DNA from: Lysinibacillus louembei
GTDB taxonomy: Bacteria > Bacillota > Bacilli > Bacillales_A > Planococcaceae
DNA length: 64,000 nucleotides
Assembly (NCBI RefSeq): GCF_033880585.1
Contig: NZ_CP137624.1
Span: 1,480,001-1,544,000 of the forward strand
Direction: 5' to 3'
Below are positions 1-8,146 of the stretch, piece by piece. How positions within the stretch are numbered: position 1 is the first letter of the stretch; each line of letters opens with the position of its first letter. A program made the position numbers and the translations under genes. The notes beneath the pieces are model-generated. The model was not told where the DNA came from. It did no database searches and saw only the letters and a program-made list of their open reading frames with translations.

Positions 1-168
1 ATATTAATTGTAGGCTCTTGTTTAATGAGCGTTGTTGCTTTAGTTGGTGGACAGTTTGTCGTAGAGCGAATTTTTAGCTTTACAACAACATTGAGTGTGA
101 TTATAAACTTTATAGGTGGCGTATACTTTATCTACCTATTATTAAAGGAAAGTAGGTCTGCAGCATGA
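1..168 (+). CDS. yclO: FecCD-type siderophore ABC permease, C-terminal end (partial)
   Basis: Only the last 55 codons are in the window; the gene starts upstream. The visible residues form two hydrophobic segments and end in a GGVYFIYLLL-type helix followed by a short basic tail, the usual end of FecCD/BtuC-family permeases. The stop codon overlaps the ATG of the next gene in an ATGA junction, which indicates translational coupling with the ATPase. With the following ATPase and lipoprotein, the order matches YclO-YclP-YclQ of the B. subtilis petrobactin-type importer. The assignment rests mainly on that context because the fragment is short. Confidence 0.75.
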   Translation: MLIVGSCLMSVVALVGGQFVVERIFSFTTTLSVIINFIGGVYFIYLLLKESRSAA

Positions 169-926
169 TTCAAGTAAAGGAAATTACGAAATACTTTGGG
201 AAGAAGCCAGTTGTGCAAGATGTCAGCATCGATATCGCACCACGTAAGATTACATCATTTATCGGTCCTAATGGTGCAGGTAAATCAACCCTTTTATCAA
301 TGGTAAGCCGTTTAATGAATGCTGATACTGGCGAAGTATTACTTGATAAATCAGATGTACGTCGTTGGAAATCAGAGGAATTTGCAAAGCGTGTATCCAT
401 TTTAAAGCAGTCTAATTTTATGAATGTTCGCTTAACGATTCGTGAACTAGTAGGCTTTGGCCGTTTTCCATATTCAAAAGGGCATTTAAAGCCTGAGGAT
501 GAAGTGAAAATTGATGAAGCGATTGAATACATGAATTTAGCTGATATTCAGCATAATTATTTAGATGAATTATCTGGCGGTCAACGCCAACGTGCCTTCA
601 TCGCAATGGTTATTGCACAGGACACAGAGTACATTTTATTAGACGAACCTTTAAACAATTTGGATATGAAACACTCTGTACAAATAATGAAAATTTTGCG
701 TAAGCTTGTAGATGAATTAGGGAAAACGGTTATTATTGTTCTACATGATATTAACTTTGCTTCAGTTTACTCAGACTATATCGTCGCATTAAAAGATGGG
801 CGAGTTGTCAAAAATGGTCCAACACAGGACATTATTAATTCAATTGCATTAAAAGAAATTTATGATATGGACATCCCCGTTCAAGAACAGAATGGTTGTC
901 GCATTTGCGTATATTTTAATTCATAA
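165..926 (+). CDS. yclP: Iron-siderophore ABC transporter ATP-binding protein (YclP-like)
   Basis: This 253-residue ATPase should power import of a ferric siderophore through the permease encoded just upstream. Walker A GPNGAGKST lies at residues 34-42, the ABC signature LSGGQ at 136-140, Walker B ILLDEP at about 157-162, and an H-loop histidine in VLHD near residue 193. The length and short helical domain are typical of the FecE/BtuD subfamily. It overlaps the permease by 4 bp and is followed 20 bp later by the binding lipoprotein, so the three form one operon. A YclP orthologue is the best reading; the exact siderophore is inferred from B. subtilis, where YclNOPQ takes up petrobactin. Confidence 0.85.
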   Translation: MIQVKEITKYFGKKPVVQDVSIDIAPRKITSFIGPNGAGKSTLLSMVSRLMNADTGEVLLDKSDVRRWKSEEFAKRVSILKQSNFMNVRLTIRELVGFGRFPYSKGHLKPEDEVKIDEAIEYMNLADIQHNYLDELSGGQRQRAFIAMVIAQDTEYILLDEPLNNLDMKHSVQIMKILRKLVDELGKTVIIVLHDINFASVYSDYIVALKDGRVVKNGPTQDIINSIALKEIYDMDIPVQEQNGCRICVYFNS

Positions 927-946
927 AAATGGAGGAATATTTCAAA

Positions 947-1963
947 ATGAAAAACTGGAAATTACTTACTTTGTTAATGGCTATGATGCTGTTAGTATTA
1001 GCAGCTTGTGGTTCAAAGGATAAAGAAGAAGGAACAACTTCAACAGAAGGCGAAGGTCAACAAGAGGAAAATAAAACTGAAGAAGCAGCATATTCAGTAA
1101 CAATCCCAGGTAGCACAATCGAAGGTCGTGATGGTAACACAGTATTTGAAGAAGTAACACTTGATAAAAAACCAGAAAAAGTAGTTGTATTTGACAATGG
1201 TTTCCTTGATACTTTAGATGCTTTAGGTGTAGAAGTAACAGCAGTAGTTCAAGGTTCTATGCCAGCATATTTAAGCAAATTTGAAGACTCTAAATATGAA
1301 AATGCAGGTACTTTATTCGAGCCAGATTATGAAAAATTATCTTCAATTCAACCAGATATCATTTTCATCTCTGGTCGTGCAGCAGCAGCATACGCAGAGC
1401 TTTCTAAAATTGCACCAACTGTTTATGTAGGTGTTGATAACAAAAACTTCTTAGAGTCATTTAAAGCGAATGTTGAATTAGCAGGTAAAATTTTTGACAA
1501 AGAACAAGAAGCAGCAGATGCATTTGCTGCATATCAAGCAAAAGTAGATGAAGTAAAAGCTGCAACAGGTGCTTCTGAAGAAAAAGCATTAGTTGTTTTA
1601 GGTAGCGAAGGTGCGTTATCTGCATATGGTAGCGGTTCACGTTTTGGCGTAGTACATGATGTATTTGGTGCAAAACAAGCTGATGACAAGATCGAAGCTT
1701 CAACACATGGTATGGAAGCATCATTTGAATATGTACTTGATGTAAACCCAGATATTTTATTTGTAGTTGACCGTGATGCAGTTGTAAATGAAAACGGCGA
1801 ATCAGGTACAAAAGGTGCAATCGAAAATGAAATCGTTAGTGGTACTAATGCTGTGAAAAACGGCAAAGTATTCTACTTAAATCCAGAAACTTGGTACTTA
1901 TCAGGTGGCGGTTTACAATCAGAAACTTCAAAAGCTGAAGATGTGTTAAAGGCATATAAATAA
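947..1963 (+). CDS. yclQ: Siderophore-binding lipoprotein (YclQ-like)
   Basis: A 338-residue substrate-binding lipoprotein. The signal peptide ends in LAAC with the lipidated cysteine at residue 21, followed by a Glu/Thr-rich linker and a type III periplasmic-binding fold. Motifs such as VVVFDNGFLDTLDALG, a SKIAPTVYVGVD segment and a C-terminal NPETWYLSGGGL stretch are close to B. subtilis YclQ, a petrobactin receptor. An in-frame ATG at 929 exists, but the ribosome site GGAGG at 931-935 sits inside that extension and 8-11 nt before 947, so 947 is the start. It completes the importer formed with the two upstream genes. Confidence 0.85.
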   Translation: MKNWKLLTLLMAMMLLVLAACGSKDKEEGTTSTEGEGQQEENKTEEAAYSVTIPGSTIEGRDGNTVFEEVTLDKKPEKVVVFDNGFLDTLDALGVEVTAVVQGSMPAYLSKFEDSKYENAGTLFEPDYEKLSSIQPDIIFISGRAAAAYAELSKIAPTVYVGVDNKNFLESFKANVELAGKIFDKEQEAADAFAAYQAKVDEVKAATGASEEKALVVLGSEGALSAYGSGSRFGVVHDVFGAKQADDKIEASTHGMEASFEYVLDVNPDILFVVDRDAVVNENGESGTKGAIENEIVSGTNAVKNGKVFYLNPETWYLSGGGLQSETSKAEDVLKAYK

Positions 1964-1964
1964 T

Positions 1965-2279
1965 ATGTTTGTACAAATCAAACGTATCGTAGTCACTGAA
2001 GGAAATTCAGAAAAGATTGTAGAACGCTTTGGTTCAAAGCCAGGAGAGCCTTCTCTATTAGAGAGACAGCCAGGCTTTTTGGATAAACAAGTATTAGTAA
2101 AAAAGGTTCGCCGTGGTGATGAAGAAGTGCTAGTCATGGTTCGTTGGGAATCAGAGGAAGCATGGAAAAACTGGGAGAAAAGCCCTGAGCACATCGCTGG
2201 TCATAAAGCGAGTGCTGGTCAGCCTAAACCAGAGTTCGTTATTGAAAGTGGACAAGAAGTATATTATGTAAAAGGTTAA
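1965..2279 (+). CDS. hmoA: Heme-degrading monooxygenase (HmoA/IsdG-type, ABM domain)
   Basis: A 104-residue single-domain ABM-fold protein similar to B. subtilis HmoA and to IsdG. These cytoplasmic enzymes open the heme ring and release iron. Aligned by eye to IsdG, the catalytic Trp (position 67 there) is Trp70 and the heme-ligand His (77 there) is His80 in the sequence HIAGHK. The gene starts one base after the lipoprotein stop; an AAAGG about 12 nt upstream, inside yclQ, is the only visible ribosome site. The linkage with a siderophore importer suggests an iron-starvation operon. A terminator follows at 2286-2316. Confidence 0.8.
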   Translation: MFVQIKRIVVTEGNSEKIVERFGSKPGEPSLLERQPGFLDKQVLVKKVRRGDEEVLVMVRWESEEAWKNWEKSPEHIAGHKASAGQPKPEFVIESGQEVYYVKG

Positions 2280-2285
2280 AAATGT

Positions 2286-2316
2286 GCGTTCGAAAGGAAT
2301 TTCGAGCGCCTTTTTT
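2286..2316 (+). terminator. Rho-independent terminator after hmoA
   Basis: A 10-bp stem (GCGTTCGAAA pairing with TTTCGAGCGC, one wobble) with a GGAA loop is followed by six T residues. It ends the yclOPQ-hmoA transcript; readthrough would reach the esterase gene, which has no obvious promoter of its own. Confidence 0.8.
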
Positions 2317-2367
2317 GTAGGCGAAAATCATGCTTCGTCCATAATCATAAGGAAAAGGGGAGTTCAG

Positions 2368-3108
2368 ATGAATTTTGATATAACATCAGCACATACAAAT
2401 TATACGTATCATATTAATGTTTATGTACCAGAGGTGGATATGCCAGAGGAAGGATTTTCGGTTGTTTACGTATTGGATGGCTCTTCATATTTTCATTTTG
2501 TAAAAGAAATTGTTCGTTTACAAAGTATCAATGCAGCAAAAACGGAAGTGTTTCCTTCGATTATCGTTGGAGTTGGTCATGGTGAGGATATGCGAATGCG
2601 TCGGTTTTATGATTTTACTGCACCAGCAGAAACCTATGTTTATCCAGAGAAATTTAGAGGAGCATTTGATGGGCAGCATGGTGGTGCAGCGGACTTCAGC
2701 CGTTTTTTAGAGGAAGAATTGAAGCCAATTATTCAAGCGGATTATCCAGTAAATAAAAGCAAAGAAATATTGTTTGGACATTCATTAGGAGGCTATTTCA
2801 CACTTTGGCAATTGTTTAATGCACCAGCTAGCTATTATAAATACATTGCGATTAGCCCATCTATTTGGTGGAATGAGCATGAATTATTCCGATATGCAGA
2901 TGCATTTTTAGCAAAATATAGCGAGCTACCAGCTAAATTATTTACAGGTGCTGGTGGTCTGGAAGAGTTTATGGTCGATGATGCACAGAAGATGGCACAG
3001 CAATTAAGCGCAGTAATGGATACGGCATTTTATGTTGCTCCGGATGAAAATCACGGATCGGTTGTGCCAACGATTATGAGTCGTGCCTTACGCTTTGTGA
3101 ATAATTAA
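2368..3108 (+). CDS. Alpha/beta hydrolase, Fes/IroE-like siderophore esterase family
   Basis: A 246-residue esterase-D-like hydrolase with the nucleophile elbow GHSLGG (Ser139), an oxyanion-side VVYVLDGSSYF motif near residues 32-42, and a C-terminal ENHGSV histidine. The family includes IroE, Fes-like enzymes and BesA, which cleave ferric catechol siderophores to release iron in the cytoplasm. No signal peptide is seen. The start is ATG 2368, preceded by AAAAGGGGAG; an in-frame start at 2284 would lie within the terminator hairpin. Its place next to a catechol-type importer supports a siderophore-hydrolase role, but a general carboxylesterase cannot be excluded. Confidence 0.7.
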   Translation: MNFDITSAHTNYTYHINVYVPEVDMPEEGFSVVYVLDGSSYFHFVKEIVRLQSINAAKTEVFPSIIVGVGHGEDMRMRRFYDFTAPAETYVYPEKFRGAFDGQHGGAADFSRFLEEELKPIIQADYPVNKSKEILFGHSLGGYFTLWQLFNAPASYYKYIAISPSIWWNEHELFRYADAFLAKYSELPAKLFTGAGGLEEFMVDDAQKMAQQLSAVMDTAFYVAPDENHGSVVPTIMSRALRFVNN

Positions 3109-3156
3109 AAAAACGCTTGAAATCAAAGTAGCAAACTTGATTTCAAGCGTTTTTGT
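3109..3156. terminator. Bidirectional terminator between esterase and fumC
   Basis: A long perfect stem (AAACGCTTGAAATCAA at 3111-3126 against its complement at 3137-3152) is flanked by A-runs on the left and T-runs on the right. It can terminate both the plus-strand esterase transcript and the minus-strand fumC transcript. Between it and fumC (3157-3265) are only several TGCGAAA/GCGCA short motifs and no gene. Confidence 0.85.
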
Positions 3157-3265
3157 TTTTGCATGCGAAATGGAGCTTTTAATGTGCGAAAAGCGCATTT
3201 GAATGTGCGGATTTAGACTCTTTGCGCGAAATACTACTTCTTACGTACGATTCGTTACCTTTAGC

Positions 3266-4657
3266 CTATTTCACATTCGGATAGATCATCGTTTTCGGGT
3301 CGACATATTGCTCAAATTGTTCCTCTGTTAATAAGCCGGTTGCAATCGCAGCCGCCTTTAATGTCGTGCCTTCCTTATGAGCTTTTTTCGCAATTTTCGC
3401 AGCGTTTTCATAGCCGATATAAGGATTTAATGCTGTTACGAGCATTAGTGAGTTTTCTAAATTATGTTGCAGTACCTCTAAGTTTGGATCAATGCCTTCT
3501 GCGCAATGATTGTTAAAGGATTTCATTGCATCTGCTAGTAGCTGCGTAGATTGCAGGAAGTTATATAAAATAACTGGTTTAAAGACGTTTAACTCAAAAT
3601 TCCCTTGTGAGGCAGCAAAGGCGATTGTTGCGTCATTGCCAACAACTTGTGTGACAACCATTGTTAATGCCTCACTTTGTGTTGGATTGACTTTACCAGG
3701 CATAATCGATGAGCCAGGCTCGTTTTCTGGAATCGTAATTTCTCCAATACCTGAGCGAGGTCCACTTGCTAGCCAGCGTACATCGTTGGCGATTTTCATT
3801 AAATCGACAGCTAGTGCCTTTAATGCGCCATGTGCAACAACAGCCTCGTCATGGCTTGTTAATGCATGAAATTTATTCGGTGCTGATATGAACGCTTTAT
3901 TCGTTAATTGGCTAATTTCTGCTGCTACACGTTCGCCGAATTCAGGGTGTGCATTAATTCCTGTACCAACAGCTGTACCGCCAATTGCTAGCTCTTTCAT
4001 ATATTCAATATTGTGCTGAATCATGCGTTCAGATTTCTCAAGCATGGCAACCCAGCCGCTGATTTCTTGACCTAGTGTTAAAGGTGTAGCATCTTGTAAA
4101 TGTGTACGTCCAATTTTAATGATGTCTTTAAATTGCTCTGCTTTATTTGCAAATGTCTCCTTTAAAAGACGTAAGCGAGGTAATAAATAATCCTCTACCT
4201 TCAAGACAGCTGCGATATGCAATGCTGTAGGAAACGTGTCATTCGAGCTTTGCGATTTATTGACATCGTCATTTGGATGGATAATAGCTCCTTCGCCAAC
4301 TTCTTGCAAAATCTGGTTTGCTCGGTTAGCAATCACTTCATTGACATTCATATTTGTTTGTGTACCACTACCTGTTTGCCATACAACAAGAGGGAATTGG
4401 TCATCCCATTGCCCATATAAAATTTCGTCAGCTACTTGTCGAATCATTTGAGCTTTTACAGGAGAGAGCTTACCTAGCTGCTCGTTGACAATCGCCGCGC
4501 TTTTTTTCAAAATCGTCATAGCCTGAATAAGCTCAATCGGCATTTGCTCTGAGCCAATTTGGAAGTTCTCCTTGCTGCGCTGTGTTTGTGCACCCCATAA
4601 TTTATTAGCAGGTACTTTAATTTCACCCATTGTATCCTTTTCAATACGGTATTCCAT
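3266..4657 (-). CDS. fumC: Fumarate hydratase, class II (iron-independent)
   Basis: A 463-residue class II fumarase that interconverts fumarate and malate in the TCA cycle without an iron-sulphur cluster. The fumarase/aspartase signature [13 protein letters not shown] is near residue 315, and the [14 protein letters not shown] and [10 protein letters not shown] active-site blocks are present. Length is normal. The ribosome site AAGGAG precedes the ATG at 4657. It lies only 52 bp downstream of the iron-transporter lipoprotein on the same strand; the intervening hairpin has no T-run and no promoter is visible, so it may be part of the Fur-controlled transcript. Confidence 0.95.
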   Translation of the reverse strand: MEYRIEKDTMGEIKVPANKLWGAQTQRSKENFQIGSEQMPIELIQAMTILKKSAAIVNEQLGKLSPVKAQMIRQVADEILYGQWDDQFPLVVWQTGSGTQTNMNVNEVIANRANQILQEVGEGAIIHPNDDVNKSQSSNDTFPTALHIAAVLKVEDYLLPRLRLLKETFANKAEQFKDIIKIGRTHLQDATPLTLGQEISGWVAMLEKSERMIQHNIEYMKELAIGGTAVGTGINAHPEFGERVAAEISQLTNKAFISAPNKFHALTSHDEAVVAHGALKALAVDLMKIANDVRWLASGPRSGIGEITIPENEPGSSIMPGKVNPTQSEALTMVVTQVVGNDATIAFAASQGNFELNVFKPVILYNFLQSTQLLADAMKSFNNHCAEGIDPNLEVLQHNLENSLMLVTALNPYIGYENAAKIAKKAHKEGTTLKAAAIATGLLTEEQFEQYVDPKTMIYPNVK

Positions 4658-4709
4658 TTGAAAACCACTCCTTTATCATTAGTTTTCCCTATTATTTTAG
4701 GGGGAAACA

Positions 4710-5720
4710 TTATTTAAATAATTCAGGGTACATTTCTTTCGCTAATATTTCCATCCCGTCGATTGTGTTGTAGCCATAGCCGAATAAATAGTTATAATCA
4801 ACGATATAAATTTCCTTGTTTTTAATTGCTTTCATACTTGATAGCTTAGGGTTTTCATAAATTGCATCGCGTACATGGGATAAGTCTGAGCCATCAAAGT
4901 TCGGTAAAATTAATACATCTGGGTCTGTAGAAATGAGCGTTTCAAGACTTACGTCACCAGTTACATCTTTAAATACATTATCTAGCTTTACCATATTAAA
5001 AGCGTCATGGAAAAATGATTCCCCATGTGCTGACCAAACATATAAGTCCTTAGGGTCATTTGTATGCAAGTAGGCAAATGTTTTATTTTCTGTAATGCTC
5101 TCTAAACCTCTTGCAATGGCCTCTTCTTTTGCTTTTAATTCATCAATAAAACTTTGTGCTTTATCTTGTACGCTGAAAATATGGCCAAGATTTTCAATGT
5201 CCTTATAAACAGAGTCGTATGTACCACCTGTGACAGACGATTCTAATACATATGTTTTCACGCCCATTTCATTTAATGAGTCAACTGTACCAACGCCCCA
5301 ATCGGCATTGTCAAACAGTCCACCTCGACCATATACTAAATCAGGGTTTGTACCAAGGGTTACCTCTTTACCAACATATTCAGAGCTTAAAATTGGCAGT
5401 TTTGCATAGTCTTCAGCAACTGTAGGATCTGGTGCTCCGAAATCTGCGCCAACCCCAACGATTTTATCGCCAAGTCCTAAATGTAGCAATAGCTCCGCAG
5501 CAGGGCGTGTATTCGCCATAATACGTTCTGGTGCTTTATCAAATACTTGCTCCTTCTTTGTCCACTCACTTCCACCTTCAGCCTTTGCGAAGTTTTCGAT
5601 TGTTAGAGGATAATGTGCTTCACTTGCTTTTTCCTCTGTTTTCTTATCTGATGAATTGCCGCAAGCTGCTAGCAATAGCATTGTCGCTAAACCGATACCA
5701 AGTAATGTTTTCTTTTTCAT
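4710..5720 (-). CDS. Fe3+-siderophore/heme-type ABC transporter binding lipoprotein
   Basis: A 336-residue lipoprotein with the lipobox LLAAC (Cys at about residue 19) and a FepB/FhuD-type periplasmic-binding fold: NTRPAAELLLHLG near the N-lobe, GTNPDLVYG, and DPDVLILPNFDGSD. The upstream in-frame ATG at 5786 lies inside the ATPase gene. The ribosome site AGGAGG is at 5729-5734 and the ATG at 5720 overlaps the ATPase stop as ATGA, so 5720 is the start. It is the receptor of the importer encoded by the next two genes. The ligand cannot be told from sequence; a siderophore is more likely than cobalamin because of the Fur box. Confidence 0.8.
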   Translation of the reverse strand: MKKKTLLGIGLATMLLLAACGNSSDKKTEEKASEAHYPLTIENFAKAEGGSEWTKKEQVFDKAPERIMANTRPAAELLLHLGLGDKIVGVGADFGAPDPTVAEDYAKLPILSSEYVGKEVTLGTNPDLVYGRGGLFDNADWGVGTVDSLNEMGVKTYVLESSVTGGTYDSVYKDIENLGHIFSVQDKAQSFIDELKAKEEAIARGLESITENKTFAYLHTNDPKDLYVWSAHGESFFHDAFNMVKLDNVFKDVTGDVSLETLISTDPDVLILPNFDGSDLSHVRDAIYENPKLSSMKAIKNKEIYIVDYNYLFGYGYNTIDGMEILAKEMYPELFK

Positions 5721-6490
5721 AATGATCCTCCTAAACCATAAGCAAATCCTAATCCGTTTGTCACAGGATTGATGTACGTTTGGCATTTTATTTGATATAA
5801 AGCTTCAATTGTAGCTGGTGTTAATACTTCAGTTGGTGTACCATGTGCATAGATTTCACCATCTTTGACTGCATATATGTAATCGCAGTAATGTGCAGCC
5901 ATTTCTAAATCGTGAAGGGCAGCAAGCACGCCGATATTTAATTCCTTTACACAGGATAGTATTTCGATTTGATAACGAATATCTAGGTGATTCGTCGGTT
6001 CGTCTAAAATCATAAATTTAGGCTGTTGGGCAATTGTTCGTGCTAAAATGACACGCTGCTTTTCACCACCTGATAAGGACAGGAAGCTGCGCTCTTTATA
6101 GGATTGCAAATTTGTACGTGCCAATGCCTCTTCTACAATTTCATAATCTTTCCCCGTATCCGATTCGAGCATTTTTTTATGTGGTGTTCTACCTAACATA
6201 ACCATTTGGTGGACAGATAAATCGAAGTGCATTTCATTAAATTGTCCAACGACACCCAGCTGCTGTGAAACCTTTTTTTCAGGTGATTTCAACACATTTA
6301 AATCATCTAAAAAAACAGATCCTTGCTTTGGCATCAAGCTTTTATAAATGCTTTTTAGCAAGGTAGACTTCCCGCAGCCATTTGGACCAATTAAGCCGAC
6401 AAATTGCTTCTTTTTCACGATGACAGAGACGTTTTTGACAATGTCCTTTTTTCCAAATGTAACGGCAATGTTTTGTGCTGTTAGTTCCAT
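5717..6490 (-). CDS. FecE/BtuD-type ABC transporter ATP-binding protein
   Basis: A 257-residue ATPase with Walker A GPNGCGKST (residues 34-42), signature LSGGE, Walker B FMILDEPT and an H-loop in ALHDLEM. It energises the minus-strand metal-siderophore importer. It overlaps the lipoprotein gene by 4 bp and lies 3 bp after the permease stop, an unmistakable operon arrangement. The C-terminal Gly/Leu-rich tail overlaps the ribosome site of the lipoprotein gene. Confidence 0.85.
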   Translation of the reverse strand: MELTAQNIAVTFGKKDIVKNVSVIVKKKQFVGLIGPNGCGKSTLLKSIYKSLMPKQGSVFLDDLNVLKSPEKKVSQQLGVVGQFNEMHFDLSVHQMVMLGRTPHKKMLESDTGKDYEIVEEALARTNLQSYKERSFLSLSGGEKQRVILARTIAQQPKFMILDEPTNHLDIRYQIEILSCVKELNIGVLAALHDLEMAAHYCDYIYAVKDGEIYAHGTPTEVLTPATIEALYQIKCQTYINPVTNGLGFAYGLGGSL

Positions 6491-6493
6491 CGT

Positions 6494-7585
6494 TTACCCT
6501 CCAAAGTTGTAGCCTTTTTTAATAATCATATAAATGAACAGTGGCGAACCAATAACAGATGTAATAATACCGATTGGCAATTCTACATTGGCAATAAGCG
6601 TTCTTGATAGGATGTCTGCCCAAATCATAAACAGACCACCTAATAGCAATGTGCCAAGCATGAGTCGCTTATGGTCAGCACCGAAAATACCACGTGCGAT
6701 ATGTGGAATAATTAAACCGACAAAGCCAATCATTCCTGCATAAGCAACCATTGTTCCTGTAACAAGCGCTGTTAGCACCATATACAGCTTGCGGAAAATA
6801 CTTAAATTAATGCCTAGCGTAATTGCTGATTCATCGCCTAGCAGCATCGTATTTAAAATGCGATGTTGGAACAGGAAGAAAATTGCGCCAAGCACAACGA
6901 CGATAATTAAAATCGGCGTTTTCTCCCAGCTAGCAGAAGCTAAGCTGCCCATAGACCAAAAGGTAACAGTTTTAATTCCTTCTGCATTATTGGCAAAAAA
7001 GATAATCAAGCTAGAGAAGGAGCCACAAAGAGCGCCGATCACTACCCCTGATAAGACCAGTTTGACAGATGTTGCTTTGCCACCAATGCTTGATAATAGC
7101 AAAACAGCCATCGAGGTCAGCATAGCCCCTGTAAATGCACCAAATGCTACACCAAATTGAGCGAGTAGTGCATTGCTACCAAATCCAACAAGTATCGCAA
7201 AGGTAGCTCCTAAAGAAGCGCCTGAAGAAATTCCAAGTATGTATGGGTCAGCAAGTGGATTTTGCACAACTGCTTGCATAACAACGCCACATAAGGCAAG
7301 ACCAATACCGATAAGTAAAGCAAAAATAATACGTGGCATTCTCACTTGCAAAATGATATTTAAATAGGATTCATTTTCTATATGCTCAAGTGAGCCGAGC
7401 TTGCCGTTAGTGATGGTATGCAAAAGTATGTCCATCGATTGCCTAAATGGGATACTCACTTGCCCGATAGATACAGAATACACAGCGGATAGCATAATGG
7501 CGCAAATTAATAGCAAAATAATTAAATAGTAGAGTTTGTTCGTTCTTGACGATTTTATAGCTTGTGTATCCAAAGGAAAATTCAC
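6494..7585 (-). CDS. FecCD/BtuC-family iron-siderophore ABC permease
   Basis: A 363-residue polytopic permease with about ten hydrophobic helices and the family motifs PRIIFALLIGIGLALCGVV, NPLADPYILGISSGAS and GLIIPHIAR. The longest reading starts at GTG 7585, but no ribosome site precedes it. The sequence GAGGTGA that contains this GTG lies 7 nt before an in-frame TTG at 7573, so TTG 7573 (359 residues) may be the real start. It is the first gene of the permease-ATPase-lipoprotein-fumC string, directly downstream of a Fur box. Confidence 0.85.
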   Translation of the reverse strand: MNFPLDTQAIKSSRTNKLYYLIILLLICAIMLSAVYSVSIGQVSIPFRQSMDILLHTITNGKLGSLEHIENESYLNIILQVRMPRIIFALLIGIGLALCGVVMQAVVQNPLADPYILGISSGASLGATFAILVGFGSNALLAQFGVAFGAFTGAMLTSMAVLLLSSIGGKATSVKLVLSGVVIGALCGSFSSLIIFFANNAEGIKTVTFWSMGSLASASWEKTPILIIVVVLGAIFFLFQHRILNTMLLGDESAITLGINLSIFRKLYMVLTALVTGTMVAYAGMIGFVGLIIPHIARGIFGADHKRLMLGTLLLGGLFMIWADILSRTLIANVELPIGIITSVIGSPLFIYMIIKKGYNFGG

Positions 7586-7598
7586 CTCATTTTTTATT

Positions 7599-7617
7599 GA
7601 TAATGATTATCATTATC
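7599..7617. promoter_or_regulatory. Fur box (19-bp palindrome)
   Basis: The palindrome GATAATGATTATCATTATC differs from the classical Fur consensus by one base. It lies 14 bp before the start of the permease gene, so it should repress the minus-strand importer when iron is sufficient. The divergent hmoA-like gene begins about 220 bp away and may be controlled separately. Confidence 0.9.
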
Positions 7618-7706
7618 GACTAATCCATTCTAATCTATATTTTTTGAAAAAACAATGCTGATTTTTCATATCCGATAAAAAATATTTCTCACGACATTGA
7701 AAAACG

Positions 7707-7735
7707 TTGAAACATCTTATATTTCTTATCATAAT
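7707..7735 (+). promoter_or_regulatory. Putative sigma-A promoter for the hmoA-like/PAP2 pair
   Basis: A -35 hexamer TTGAAA (7707-7712) and a -10 CATAAT (7730-7735) are separated by 17 bp. The predicted start near 7742 would give a leader of roughly 90 nt before the ATG at 7835. Confidence 0.5.
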
Positions 7736-7834
7736 AAGTGAGGGGAGTGACAGAAGACAGCTTAACAGTATATGTTAATGTATATAGTGCGATTTCTATG
7801 CAATATACAATGGCTTTGAAAGGGAGATATGCAC

Positions 7835-8146
7835 ATGTTTGTTCAAATGAAATACTTTATTGTCAAGGTAGGTCATTCATATAAAGTAATCGATTGCTTT
7901 GTGCGCAAGTATGGCGAAGGACCATCGATTATGGAACAACAGCAAGGTTTTTTAAATAAAGAATTGTATGTGAAAAAAGTGGATACAAATAGTGAAGAGG
8001 TTGTTGTACTAATTTATTGGGAATCTGAGGCACATTGGAAAAATTATGATAATTGTATCTCATCAAATGAACAACTACAATTTGCACAATTGGACTATAT
8101 TCTTGAATGTTGTTATACAAACTTTCAAGTTAAAGGAGAAGTATAG
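7835..8146 (+). CDS. Degenerate HmoA-like ABM-domain protein
   Basis: A 103-residue paralogue of the HmoA-like protein at 1965-2279. Both begin MFVQ, share LNKEL/LDKQV and VKKV segments, and have a WESE motif followed by WKN. The residue aligning with the catalytic Trp of IsdG is Tyr71 and the heme-ligand His is missing: the HIAGHK segment is replaced by a shorter Ser/Asn/Gln-rich loop. It may bind heme differently or not at all. The start is ATG 7835, 8 nt after AGGGAG; the ATG at 7829 is too close to that site. The following PAP2 gene starts at the base after its stop. Confidence 0.65.
   Translation: MFVQMKYFIVKVGHSYKVIDCFVRKYGEGPSIMEQQQGFLNKELYVKKVDTNSEEVVVLIYWESEAHWKNYDNCISSNEQLQFAQLDYILECCYTNFQVKGEV

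Noticed and set aside
3157-3265. Cluster of TGCGAAA and GCGCA motifs between the bidirectional terminator and fumC as an operator array
   Set aside because: The motifs are irregularly spaced, lie downstream of both converging genes and resemble chance repeats.
4682-4708. Hairpin between the iron-transporter lipoprotein and fumC as a terminator
   Set aside because: The stem is interrupted by a mismatch and is not followed by a T-run on the minus strand; readthrough seems more likely.
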